Source: Nonlabens sp. YIK11
GTDB lineage: Bacteria; Bacteroidota; Bacteroidia; Flavobacteriales; Flavobacteriaceae
Length of the DNA stretch: 64,000 bases
Assembly (NCBI RefSeq): GCF_001413925.1
Contig: NZ_LBMJ01000001.1
Span: forward strand, 3,016,001 to 3,080,000
Direction of reading: 5' to 3'
Shown: positions 1-7,464 of the stretch, piece after piece
Layout of the letters: the number at the start of each line of letters is the position of its first letter
How positions within the stretch are numbered: position 1 is the first letter of the stretch
The notes under the pieces: generated by a model
Database searches by the model: none
Told to the model about the DNA's origin: nothing
What the model saw: the letters and a program-made list of their open reading frames with translations, nothing else
Program-made: the position numbers and the translations under genes

Positions 1-1
1 T

Positions 2-553
2 AGCACAGAAGAATTTAAAAATTCATTTTTCGATTATCAAGAAAAAGTCGACCAATATTTCAAAATCGAAAGAATAAAAAAAACGTATGTAAGAACTTAT
101 GACCAAAATGGAGAAATTCAAAATGAATATCCAAGGTTAAATACAGATGAGGATATTAAATCCTATATTGGAAAAATGAATAGAATTGGAGATGTAGTTT
201 CTTTACCGTTTTTCAAATCTACTGACAAAGTAATTTTAATCGAAAAGGATAGTTTATACTCAAAATATAAAGTTGAGACTAAAAACAATAAACCGATTGA
301 TAAGTATTTAGAAAATATTGTCGTCCTAAAAAATTCAGATGGAGAAATCGAGAATATTACAGCAACTCTTTTAATTCACGGCTCATCAATTGACAGAGGA
401 GATTATGTTGAGAGAGAAAATTATATTGCATATTTCAAGACTTTTAAGGATTTGAGATTACCTTATAAAATTCTGTTTTCGCCATTAACTGACAAACAAT
501 TTGAAAAACCACGAATTGAAATTGAATTAGATTATTTGTTCCATAGAAAATAA
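2..553 (+). CDS. Hypothetical protein, 5' end outside the window
   Basis: The reading frame is open from base 2 with no start codon in view, so the gene begins left of the window; at least 183 residues are visible. The ATG at 176 is internal, because the frame upstream of it (beginning STEEFKNSFFDYQEKVD) has the same composition and no stop. The visible part is charged, rich in Lys, Glu and Ile, and has no membrane segment or cysteine. I do not recognise a family. It is followed directly by a cassette-like repeat (561-698) and then by another single gene, so it looks like one unit of a single-gene array. Function unknown. Confidence 0.7.
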   Translation, partial: STEEFKNSFFDYQEKVDQYFKIERIKKTYVRTYDQNGEIQNEYPRLNTDEDIKSYIGKMNRIGDVVSLPFFKSTDKVILIEKDSLYSKYKVETKNNKPIDKYLENIVVLKNSDGEIENITATLLIHGSSIDRGDYVERENYIAYFKTFKDLRLPYKILFSPLTDKQFEKPRIEIELDYLFHRK

Positions 554-560
554 AAAACTT

Positions 561-698
561 GCCCTAACACCGCGTATAATTAATGGCTAGTCCTCGCCTA
601 CTTCTGAAAATCCTCGCGGATTTTCAGTTTGGTGTGTACTTGCAAAGTTAAGTACTAAACCACGCAACTACTCATAGCCGAGACCGTTGGCGGTAATT
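561..698 (+). repeat. Cassette-like intergenic repeat, copy 1
   Basis: Bases 573-631 match 1425-1485 with few differences. Both contain a hairpin whose arms are CTGAAAATCC and GGATTTTCAG (604-613 and 618-627 here). The copy ends with GTTGGCGGTA (686-695), which is the exact reverse complement of TACCGCCAAC at 1413-1422, beyond the next gene. The element therefore separates single genes in the way attC-like or other cassette-boundary repeats do. No integrase is nearby. Confidence 0.6.
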
Positions 699-700
699 AA

Positions 701-1401
701 ATGAAATACTTTATCTACACATTAATAGTTATCAGTTTGAGTTCTTGCGGACAGAATAATTCTGCTGAAAAGGAATCAGACTTGGACATTCCTGTTTTGA
801 AAGTTGAAAAACCACAAGAAGAGAAAGAGGTAATAGTAGAAGAACACACTTCTAACAGTATTAGATCGTCAGAAGTTCAAATGGACAAACCAAACTACAC
901 GAATGGAATACAGCCTGACTTCTTTGATATAAATGCTTCTCAATTCAGCCAGTTTAAAGAAGATAGTTCTAAGTGGTTTATTAGTTCGGACGGTAAGAGC
1001 AATCTATATTTCGTTCCATATACTGACTACTCTATAACTACAGCAATTCTAACAGAAAAGAAATTACCGATCCGGAATTAATCAGTCTGCTACAATTTGA
1101 AGGAATAGAAGTCAATAACCACAAAAAGACCATTGAATTAAACAGGATTCAAACTGAGAAAGGAATAAGACTTGGCTTGTCAATTAATGAAGTAAAGAAA
1201 ATCTTTGGAACCCCTGATTCGGTCGAACAAGTAAATGACAAAGACTTGTTAGAGTGGCGTTTTGTTATGCTTGAAAATGAAGAATCCAATAAAGTTGGAG
1301 GGTTAAAACCTTTTGTTCTAGGAGGACTTGAATTCTTAGCTGAAATGGAATTTACAGAAAACAAATTGACCAAAGTAGTTTATAAATATGAAGTTCCTTA
1401 A
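701..1401 (+). pseudogene. Lipoprotein gene with a -1 frameshift near 1060
   Basis: The 5' part (701-1081) encodes a lipoprotein signal (MKYFIYTLIVISLSSCG, Cys16) and a charged linker. It stops after the residues TEKKLPIRN. From about 1055 the frame one base back is open to 1401, reading EITDPELISLL and then a segment GLSINEVKKIFGTPDSVEQ, which resembles the BamE/SmpA-type fold of small envelope lipoproteins. Adding one A to the A-rich run gaaaagaaa (about 1055-1063) joins the two parts without a break as LTEKEITDPEL. So one ancestral gene of about 233 codons has lost a base, or a sequencing error or ribosomal slip is involved. It is flanked by the two cassette-like repeats. Confidence 0.65.
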
Positions 1402-1410
1402 GGAATAAAA

Positions 1411-1485
1411 ACTACCGCCAACAACGTATAAAATTAATTGCTAGTGCAAGCCTACTTACGAAAATCCTCACGGATTTTCAGTTTG
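1411..1485 (+). repeat. Cassette-like intergenic repeat, copy 2
   Basis: This is the second copy of the repeat after the preceding gene. It begins with TACCGCCAAC (1413-1422), inverted relative to the end of copy 1, and carries the same hairpin, GAAAATCC-TCAC-GGATTTTC (about 1460-1479). It is shorter than copy 1: the distal half seen at 632-698 is missing. Confidence 0.6.
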
Positions 1486-1802
1486 ATAAGAAGACCAAAT
1501 AAAACCCATCCAGCACGCATTCCTCTTGTCATACATAGCAATGCCATATGTACTATACGATCCATCATTTGAGAATAACACATAACACCATCAATCAAAA
1601 CCAATCAAGGCAGTCCAACATTCAAATACAAGTTAACAATTACTCCATTTGAACAAAATTTGGTTCTCAATCACGCTGTCATTTAACAAACAGCGAGTTA
1701 AGTTGTTAAGTCTTTCTTAATCCAGCTAGTTATCATGGTATTAGTTTGGGTTTGGCCGTTGCATTTTTCACCTTTGCCGCTCACACAAAAAAGTGAATTA
1801 TT
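1486..1802. other. Intergenic stretch, no gene seen
   Basis: There is no open frame of note on either strand and no strong hairpin. It probably holds the promoter of the downstream FKBP gene, but I see no clear -33/-7 pair. Confidence 0.5.
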
Positions 1803-2234
1803 ATGAGTCAAGTACAAGCAAACGATACGGTAAAAGTTCATTACACGGGTAAATTGAAAAATGACGGTCGTGTCTTTGATACATCAGAAAATAGAGAACC
1901 TTTAGAAGCAAAATTGGGCCAAAACCAATTGATTCCAGGTTTTGAAAAAGGACTGACCGGAATGAAGGTGAACGAGAAAAAAACGATTGAAATCCCTATG
2001 GCTGAAGCTTATGGTGATGTTCAAAAAGAATTGTTCCATAAAGTTGAACGCAATCAATTGCCAGAAGAAATCAAACCAGAAGTAGGAATGGGATTGATGG
2101 CAAAAAATCCAGATGGATCTGAGCGTCAATTGCGCGTTGCAGATGTAAAGGATGATTTTATCATTGTAGATGCCAATCACCCACTTGCCGGACAAGATCT
2201 GGTATTTGAACTGGAAGTTGTCGGTATCAACTAG
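1803..2234 (+). CDS. FKBP-type peptidyl-prolyl isomerase, SlyD-like
   Basis: This 143-residue protein catalyses cis/trans isomerisation of Xaa-Pro bonds and probably acts as a cytoplasmic folding helper. The N-terminal FKBP strand pattern is clear (VKVHYTGKLKNDGRVFDTS, then LIPGFEKGLTGMKVNEKKT), and the chain returns to the FKBP core at the C terminus (HPLAGQDLVFELEVVGI). Between them, about residues 65-125, is the inserted flap domain typical of SlyD/FkpB types, including AYGDVQKELFHKV. The His-rich metal-binding tail of E. coli SlyD is absent. No signal peptide is visible. It is monocistronic, with a strong terminator 28 bases after the stop. Confidence 0.93.
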   Translation: MSQVQANDTVKVHYTGKLKNDGRVFDTSENREPLEAKLGQNQLIPGFEKGLTGMKVNEKKTIEIPMAEAYGDVQKELFHKVERNQLPEEIKPEVGMGLMAKNPDGSERQLRVADVKDDFIIVDANHPLAGQDLVFELEVVGIN

Positions 2235-2261
2235 AGGTTAGATCTCCATAGAGATTTGAAT

Positions 2262-2300
2262 AAAAAAATCCCTTCTGTATTAATTGCAGAAGGGATTTTT
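2262..2300 (+). terminator. Rho-independent terminator after the FKBP gene
   Basis: Hairpin arms AAATCCCTTCTG and CAGAAGGGATTT enclose a short A/T loop, followed by a T run. The arms are also preceded by an A run, so it could work in both directions. Confidence 0.85.
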
Positions 2301-2427
2301 CTTTGAGAGTAAATCAGCACGGTTTAAACTGTCCGCGTGATGAAAGGATTATGTGATCCCAAAATCTAAAACTTCAGGATTGAACTGACATCATCTATAC
2401 GGTTAGCATGGATAGCTAGACCATATT

Positions 2428-2805
2428 CTAGCACGTCTTGGTAGCCAGCAGTCTTTGTACCTTATAAACATCTACCGCCTTTGAGAATTTCTTACTTACA
2501 CTGGGCAAGTTCTCGCTTGAGATCCAGATTTTAAGTTCCGCATCACGGTCAAAGGTCCCAGCAGTCTCCAGTGAGAATCTTGAGATGCTTTTATAAGGCA
2601 TGGACTTCACATCCATTTTCTTTCCCGTCAGCCCTTGTTTGTCAATCAAGATCAAGCGCTTTGTGGTGAACAGGAATACATCTCTAAAAAGGACAAATCC
2701 CATTTCAATAGTTTCGCCTTCAATAAGGAGATGACCATATTCTTTCAGCAATTCTTCTGCGGTAACTTCTCCTGCATTACCCAGCATTTTATCTATAAAA
2801 CTCAT
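2428..2805 (-). CDS. Bacterial PH-domain protein
   Basis: This is a 125-residue cytoplasmic protein with no signal peptide. Residues 30-120 show the bacterial pleckstrin-homology pattern, with alternating strands such as MGFVLFRDVFLFTTKRLILID and then KSMPYKSISRFSLETAG and AELKIWIS. This matches the small PH-like family formerly called DUF1696, whose members form ring-like oligomers; the cellular role is unknown. It sits alone, convergent with the FKBP gene and downstream of proteorhodopsin on the same strand, but a terminator at 2901-2935 separates it from that gene. The family call is fairly sure; the function is not. Confidence 0.8.
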   Translation of the reverse strand: MSFIDKMLGNAGEVTAEELLKEYGHLLIEGETIEMGFVLFRDVFLFTTKRLILIDKQGLTGKKMDVKSMPYKSISRFSLETAGTFDRDAELKIWISSENLPSVSKKFSKAVDVYKVQRLLATKTC

Positions 2806-2900
2806 GTGAGATTGTCTATTAATTGATTCCTGATAAAAATAAAATTAGTTGGTACCAAGTATGATATAATCGTGTTAAAGAGTAGCGTCGCACTCACAAA

Positions 2901-2935
2901 TTAAAAAAGCCACTTCCCAAAAGGAAAGTGGCTCA
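2901..2935 (-). terminator. Terminator after proteorhodopsin
   Basis: Read on the minus strand, the arms AGCCACTTTCC and GGGAAGTGGCT form a near-perfect hairpin followed by a TTTTTT run. It lies 20 bases beyond the rhodopsin stop codon. Confidence 0.8.
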
Positions 2936-2955
2936 TTTATGAATATTTAAAAAAT

Positions 2956-3720
2956 CTATGCGGTTGCTTTGTCCTTCATAGAGCTCGTTGCTAGAGCATA
3001 AATCACAAGACCAAAACCGATTTTATTAATGGCATCTCCTATGTTGTAGACCACATCCATGGACTCTTGAGCCGCCTTGGGATCTTCTACTAACTGTAGA
3101 CCGAATAAACCACCTTCAGTTCCTAAAATGTATCCTAGTGGATAGATCGCCCATCCAACAAGAACAAACCAACAAAGTATTTTGTGGGCTTTCAAAACGG
3201 AACCACCTGCAGATACCGCAAGCTTCTTAGCCTCACCAAACCAGATAATATATACGATCATAAAGTATGCGATACCAGAGATCAATCCCCAAATCCATTG
3301 TCCAGTAGGGTTACCTAAAGCTACAACCTCACCAAAGTATCCTGTAACCAGCATCACTACAGATAGGAAAATTAACTTCCACATCAAGCCTACCTTTGCA
3401 CCGGCTACCTTTAAGATAAGATAGAACTCCACACACATAAGCGGCACGGTCAATACCCAGTCAACGTATCTAAAGAACGTTGGGGAATCATCAAACGTGG
3501 CATAATAATCTCTCATGTAGAAGTAATGTACTGCTGCAATAAAGGTGATCAAACCAGATACTAACACAGACGTTCTCCATTTTGTATTGAAATTACTCAA
3601 TGACAAAAAGAAGAATGCACTGGCAGCCATCATGGCCATACTACCTACAAAGAAGGTAAAACCAACATAATCATCGGTAGCCATTTGGGCTACTTCCAGA
3701 TTTAAAAGTAAAGATTTCAT
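2956..3720 (-). CDS. Proteorhodopsin, light-driven proton pump, green type
   Basis: This is a 254-residue seven-helix retinal protein of the inner membrane. Helix C carries Asp87 (proton acceptor), Thr91 and Glu98 (proton donor) in RYVDWVLTVPLMCVEFY, the DTE pattern of outward proton pumps; sodium pumps have NDQ and chloride pumps NTQ. His65 in helix B (AAVHYFYMRDYY) matches the His that pairs with the acceptor in marine proteorhodopsins. Lys233 in helix G (GDAINKIGFG) is the retinal Schiff-base lysine. Met95 occupies the spectral tuning position (105 in the original proteorhodopsin), where Leu/Met gives green absorption and Gln gives blue. No retinal-synthesis gene (blh, crt) lies next to it. 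The gene is monocistronic with its own terminator. Confidence 0.97.
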   Translation of the reverse strand: MKSLLLNLEVAQMATDDYVGFTFFVGSMAMMAASAFFFLSLSNFNTKWRTSVLVSGLITFIAAVHYFYMRDYYATFDDSPTFFRYVDWVLTVPLMCVEFYLILKVAGAKVGLMWKLIFLSVVMLVTGYFGEVVALGNPTGQWIWGLISGIAYFMIVYIIWFGEAKKLAVSAGGSVLKAHKILCWFVLVGWAIYPLGYILGTEGGLFGLQLVEDPKAAQESMDVVYNIGDAINKIGFGLVIYALATSSMKDKATA

Positions 3721-3942
3721 AAAATAATAGTTTAGTTGTTATTTGTGTAATGTCGTAGTTCGCATTTAAAGCTAACGCCGTTTTGTTGAAAAAATAATTT
3801 TCTTTAGAAATTATTAGCTAATCAAGATTAAGATAGTCTATAAATAACAATAATCTAACTCTACACCCTATTTTCCTACAAATTCCATAAACAGCCGTGT
3901 CTATTTCATGATGATGTAGATTATTTCCTTGCAGTAAGATCT

Positions 3943-3958
3943 CGCTTTCGCGAAAGCG
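3943..3958. repeat. CGCTTTCGCGAAAGCG palindrome, intergenic copy
   Basis: Perfect 16-bp palindrome in the 337-bp gap between the divergent proteorhodopsin and ffh genes. It lies about 45 bases upstream of the ffh -33 element. The rest of the gap (3721-4001) is AT-rich and shows nothing else I can name. Confidence 0.9.
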
Positions 3959-4001
3959 AACACATCCATCGCCATATCTAATAGATTAACATTGTAAAAC
4001 C

Positions 4002-4032
4002 TTGAACGCCATGCAACGAAATTCTATCTTTG
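4002..4032 (+). promoter_or_regulatory. Bacteroidota-type promoter of ffh
   Basis: TTG at 4002-4004, a 20-base spacer and TATCTTTG at 4025-4032 fit the TTG-N19-21-TAnnTTTG consensus of the Bacteroidota primary sigma factor. Transcription would start near 4039, about 20 bases before the ffh ATG. Confidence 0.65.
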
Positions 4033-4057
4033 CCATCTTCAAAAACGAGTATAGAAT

Positions 4058-5386
4058 ATGTTTGATAATTTAACGGATAAGCTGGACAAAGCGATGCACG
4101 TCCTTAAGGGACACGGTAGCATCACAGAAGTCAACGTTGCAGATACACTAAAAGAAATACGTCGCGCACTTGTAGATGCCGATGTCAATTATAAAATCGC
4201 CAAAGAATTTACCGCAACGGCAAAGCAAAAGGCACTAGGTCAAGGCGTTCTCACGACGCTCAAGCCAGGACAGCTACTTACTAAAATTGTCAAGGACGAG
4301 CTAACAGAATTAATGGGCGGCTCTGTAGAGGGCATCAACCTTTCTGGCAACCCTAGCATTATCTTGATGTCTGGTCTACAAGGTTCTGGTAAAACGACCT
4401 TTTCTGGTAAACTGGCTAACTTCCTTAAAACCAAAAAGAGTAAAAAACCCTTGTTGGTTGCCTGTGATATCTATCGTCCTGCGGCGATCGACCAGCTGCA
4501 CGTTGTAGGTGAGCAAATAGGTGTTGAGGTATTTTCCAACCGTGATGAGAAAGATCCTGTAAAGATTTCTCAAGCCGCGATCGCCTATGCCAAACAAAAC
4601 GGATTTAATGCGGTGATTATAGATACCGCTGGCCGACTTGCCATTGATGAGCAAATGATGACCGAGATTGCAGATGTTCATGCTGCGGTCAAACCACACG
4701 AGACCTTATTTGTAGTAGATTCCATGACGGGTCAAGATGCGGTCAATACGGCCAAGGCCTTTAACGAGCGCCTAAATTTTGATGGTGTCGTCCTAACTAA
4801 GCTGGATGGTGATACTCGCGGTGGTGCGGCCTTGTCGATCAAATCTGTGGTGGACAAGCCTATCAAGTTTATTGGTACCGGTGAGAAAATGGAAGCGATC
4901 GATGTGTTCTATCCAGAACGTATGGCAGATCGTATTCTGGGAATGGGTGATGTCGTATCGCTGGTAGAGCGTGCCCAAGAACAGTTTGATGAAGAGGAAG
5001 CCCGCAAGCTGAGTAAGAAGATTGCCAAAAATCAATTCGGTTTTGATGATTTCTTGAACCAGATCCAGCAAATCAAGAAAATGGGAAACATGAAGGATCT
5101 CATGGGAATGATTCCTGGTGCTGGTAAAATGTTGAAAGATGTGGACATTGACGATGATGCCTTTAAAGGTATTGAAGCCATTATCCATTCCATGACCGTA
5201 CAAGAAAGAACACAGCCACAGGTCATCAACGGCTCCCGTAAAAAACGCATTGCTGCCGGTAGCGGTACGTCTGTGACAGAGGTCAATCAGCTGTTAAAAC
5301 AATTTGACCAGATGAGTAAAATGATGAAGATGATGCAAGGCGGTAAAGGCAAGGCAATGATGCAGGCCATGAGCAAAATGAGGTAA
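4058..5386 (+). CDS. ffh: Signal recognition particle GTPase Ffh
   Basis: This 442-residue SRP54 homologue binds signal sequences and 4.5S RNA and hands ribosomes to FtsY at the membrane. The N domain is a helical bundle (1-95). The G domain has the P-loop GLQGSGKTT (106-114), DTAGRL (189-194) and TKLDGDTRGG (247-256). The Met-rich M domain follows from about 325, with the RNA-binding basic stretch SRKKRIAAGSG (393-403) and a C-terminal methionine cluster (KMMKMMQGGKGKAMMQAM). Length and domain order are normal for a bacterial Ffh. A TTG/TAnnTTTG promoter lies just upstream. No SRP RNA gene is visible in the window. Confidence 0.98.
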   Translation: MFDNLTDKLDKAMHVLKGHGSITEVNVADTLKEIRRALVDADVNYKIAKEFTATAKQKALGQGVLTTLKPGQLLTKIVKDELTELMGGSVEGINLSGNPSIILMSGLQGSGKTTFSGKLANFLKTKKSKKPLLVACDIYRPAAIDQLHVVGEQIGVEVFSNRDEKDPVKISQAAIAYAKQNGFNAVIIDTAGRLAIDEQMMTEIADVHAAVKPHETLFVVDSMTGQDAVNTAKAFNERLNFDGVVLTKLDGDTRGGAALSIKSVVDKPIKFIGTGEKMEAIDVFYPERMADRILGMGDVVSLVERAQEQFDEEEARKLSKKIAKNQFGFDDFLNQIQQIKKMGNMKDLMGMIPGAGKMLKDVDIDDDAFKGIEAIIHSMTVQERTQPQVINGSRKKRIAAGSGTSVTEVNQLLKQFDQMSKMMKMMQGGKGKAMMQAMSKMR

Positions 5387-5538
5387 GGTCGCTGTGCTCC
5401 AAATTCCAAATACTCGCTGCGCTTAAAATTCAAATCACAAATTGAAAGAAAATCCCAAGCACCAGATAATAAAGAGCAAGGAGAAAACCTTAAATCCCAA
5501 ATCACAAAACCACCATTTACTCTATTGAACTTGCTGTG

Positions 5539-5883
5539 ATGAAAGAAAAGCCGTTTGAACTAGAGAAGAGGACTTATAATTTTGCTAATGATGTGCGTAA
5601 ATTAGTTAGAGGTTTAAAATATAATTTGCAAAATCAGGAGGATGGTAAACAATTAATTAGAAGCAGTGGATCTGTTGGCGCAAATTATATCGAATCAAAT
5701 GAGCACATCAGCTTAAAAGATTTTCAACATAGGATCAAAATCTGTCGCAAAGAAGCAAAAGAATGTGGTTATTGGTTACGCTTATTGCAGGAAAATAATA
5801 CTGACGATCATGACCTATATTTAGACTTAATTGATGAAGCCAACCAATTGAAGTTAATATTCAATTCCATGATCAAAAAATAG
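5539..5883 (+). CDS. Four-helix-bundle protein, S23 family
   Basis: The protein has about 114 residues and matches the four-helix-bundle family first seen in intervening sequences of 23S rRNA and related to the Avd protein of diversity-generating retroelements. Typical signatures are FANDVRKLVRGLKYN, GKQLIRSSGSVGANYIES and RIKICRKEAKECGYWLRLL. ATG 5539 follows an in-frame GTG at 5536; either could be the start. It is a stand-alone gene between ffh and folD. The flanks are low-complexity sequence of the kind often seen around this family: AAATTCC/AAATCAC-like words at 5400-5510 and GATTTGA heptamers after the stop. The molecular role is unknown. Confidence 0.85.
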   Translation: MKEKPFELEKRTYNFANDVRKLVRGLKYNLQNQEDGKQLIRSSGSVGANYIESNEHISLKDFQHRIKICRKEAKECGYWLRLLQENNTDDHDLYLDLIDEANQLKLIFNSMIKK

Positions 5884-5928
5884 ATTTGAGATTTGAGATT
5901 TGAGATTTGAGATTTGAGATTTGAGATT
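5883..5928 (+). repeat. GATTTGA heptamer tandem repeat
   Basis: Six perfect copies of GATTTGA plus a partial one start at the stop codon of the four-helix-bundle gene. The unit gives no stable fold, and there are no spacers, so it is not a CRISPR. Confidence 0.9.
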
Positions 5929-5992
5929 AACTTGTTCAAAAAACATCCATCACAGTAACACAGTAGAAATAATTGCTAACAACCTATAAATT

Positions 5993-6883
5993 ATGACCAT
6001 CCTAGACGGTAAAAAAACTTCAAATGATATAAAGGACGAGATCAAAGAGATCGTTCAGGAAATGAAGAACAATGGTGAGAAGGTACCACACCTGGCCGCG
6101 GTAATCGTTGGTAACGATGGTGCGAGCTTGACTTATGTAGGTTCAAAAGTTCGCGCATGTGAGCGTGTAGGTTTTGAAAGTACCATGGTACGCATGCCCA
6201 ACACCACTAGTGAAACGGAATTACTGCGCGAGATCCATAAGCTCAACAATAATCCAGACATCGACGGCTTTATCGTCCAGTTGCCATTGCCTAAACAAAT
6301 CGATACCCAAAAAGTCTTGATGGCCGTAGATCCAGATAAGGATGTGGATGGATTCCATCCCACAAATTTTGGCCGCATGGCGCTGGATATGAGCACCTTT
6401 ATTCCAGCAACACCTTTTGGTATTCTGGAATTGCTGGAGCGTTATGAGGTTTCTACAAAAGGAAAACACACGGTTGTTATAGGCCGTTCCCATATCGTGG
6501 GTCGTCCCATGAGTATCTTGATGGGAAGAAAAGGTTTTCCAGGTAATTCTACCGTGACCCTAACGCACAGTCACACTAAAAACATCACTCAGATCACCTC
6601 TCAGGCAGATATTATCATCACTGCTTTGGGAGTTCCAGGTTTCCTTAAAGCCGAAATGGTAAAAGATGGCGCCGTTATCATCGATGTGGGAATCACACGC
6701 GTTCCAGATGAAACCCGCGAGCGCGGCTATTACATCACTGGAGATGTGGACTATGAAAACGTTTCCAAAAAAGCCAGTCACATCACTCCAGTTCCTGGCG
6801 GTGTTGGTCCTATGACAATCGCCATGTTGTTGAAGAACACGCTTTTAGCTAGAGAGCGACACAGAGAAGCTGCAAAAAAGTAG
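5993..6883 (+). CDS. folD: Methylenetetrahydrofolate dehydrogenase / cyclohydrolase FolD
   Basis: This 296-residue bifunctional cytoplasmic enzyme interconverts 5,10-methylene-, methenyl- and 10-formyl-tetrahydrofolate using NADP, supplying one-carbon units for purines and fMet-tRNA. The signature YVGSKVRACERVGFES holds the catalytic Tyr and Lys (TYVGSK, about residues 49-54). It is followed by QLPLPKQ, DKDVDGFHPTNFG, the substrate loop PATPFGILELLERY, the Rossmann motif VVIGRSHIVGRPMS and the C-terminal PGGVGPMTIAMLL. Length is normal. It stands alone; a copy of the 16-bp palindrome lies 14 bases after the stop. Confidence 0.98.
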   Translation: MTILDGKKTSNDIKDEIKEIVQEMKNNGEKVPHLAAVIVGNDGASLTYVGSKVRACERVGFESTMVRMPNTTSETELLREIHKLNNNPDIDGFIVQLPLPKQIDTQKVLMAVDPDKDVDGFHPTNFGRMALDMSTFIPATPFGILELLERYEVSTKGKHTVVIGRSHIVGRPMSILMGRKGFPGNSTVTLTHSHTKNITQITSQADIIITALGVPGFLKAEMVKDGAVIIDVGITRVPDETRERGYYITGDVDYENVSKKASHITPVPGGVGPMTIAMLLKNTLLARERHREAAKK

Positions 6884-6897
6884 TGGTGTGTTGAGTT

Positions 6898-6913
6898 CGC
6901 TTTCGCGAAAGCG
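6898..6913. repeat. 16-bp palindrome, copy after folD
   Basis: Perfect CGCTTTCGCGAAAGCG flanked by TT and AA, making a 20-bp inverted repeat. It could fold as a hairpin in the folD 3' transcript but has no T run. Confidence 0.9.
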
Positions 6914-6980
6914 AACTAAAAATATCATGTTGCCCGACGCAACCTTTTGAGGAATGGATCATCTATAGTGAAACCAATCT

Positions 6981-7460
6981 ATGAAAGCTGTTCGTGTATA
7001 CTCCATTCTATTGGGTCTAATACTATTGACCACAGCATTCCAGTGCGACGAAGACTCTGTTTTTAATCAAGACCTTGTGGGCACCTGGGAAAATGTCACC
7101 ACCGACAGTGATATTGAACGAAAGGAATTTTTCAATTTCAGGGCTGATGGTACCTACATCTACAGCGTTACGGGAATCGACCTGAGCACCCAGGAGTTTC
7201 TGGGTTTCCAGCAGTATGAAGAAGGTCGATGGGTCGCCATCAATGGCAACAAACTAGAACTTTATCTGGATGTATTTGAGATAAGTACCGATGGTAGTTT
7301 TACTACAAGAGAAAATCTACAAAGAACCAATTCTGGAGATCCAGTTTATTTCTACACTTTAAATGAATCAGGTCAAGAATTAACTCTTGAACCTGATTGC
7401 CCACCAGATGCTAACTGTACTGCTCCTGTCACCTACCTGAGAATCGTTCAAGAAATTTAA
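6981..7460 (+). CDS. Secreted lipocalin-like protein
   Basis: This is a 159-residue envelope protein. The N terminus (MKAVRVYSILLGLILLTTAFQC) is a hydrophobic export signal ending in Cys22, which may be lipidated, although AFQC is a loose lipobox. The mature part has the pattern of small lipocalin-like domains common in Flavobacteriaceae: LVGTWENVTT, FFNFRADGTYIYS, then EEGRWVAINGNKLELYL. A Cys pair near the C terminus (PDCPPDANCT) could form a disulfide. It is convergent with the metalloprotease gene, with only 4 bases between stops. Ligand unknown. Confidence 0.7.
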   Translation: MKAVRVYSILLGLILLTTAFQCDEDSVFNQDLVGTWENVTTDSDIERKEFFNFRADGTYIYSVTGIDLSTQEFLGFQQYEEGRWVAINGNKLELYLDVFEISTDGSFTTRENLQRTNSGDPVYFYTLNESGQELTLEPDCPPDANCTAPVTYLRIVQEI

Positions 7461-7464
7461 AAGC

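Noticed and set aside
686..695. GTTGGCGGTA as a true integron attC core
   Set aside because: The core consensus GTTRRRY is not met at the sixth base and no integrase is seen; described only as cassette-like.
4240..5505. Several minus-strand frames over ffh
   Set aside because: They are antisense shadows of a well-supported gene.
5883..5928. Heptamer repeats considered as a CRISPR or repeat-protein gene
   Set aside because: Units are contiguous with no spacers, too short, and do not encode a frame of note.
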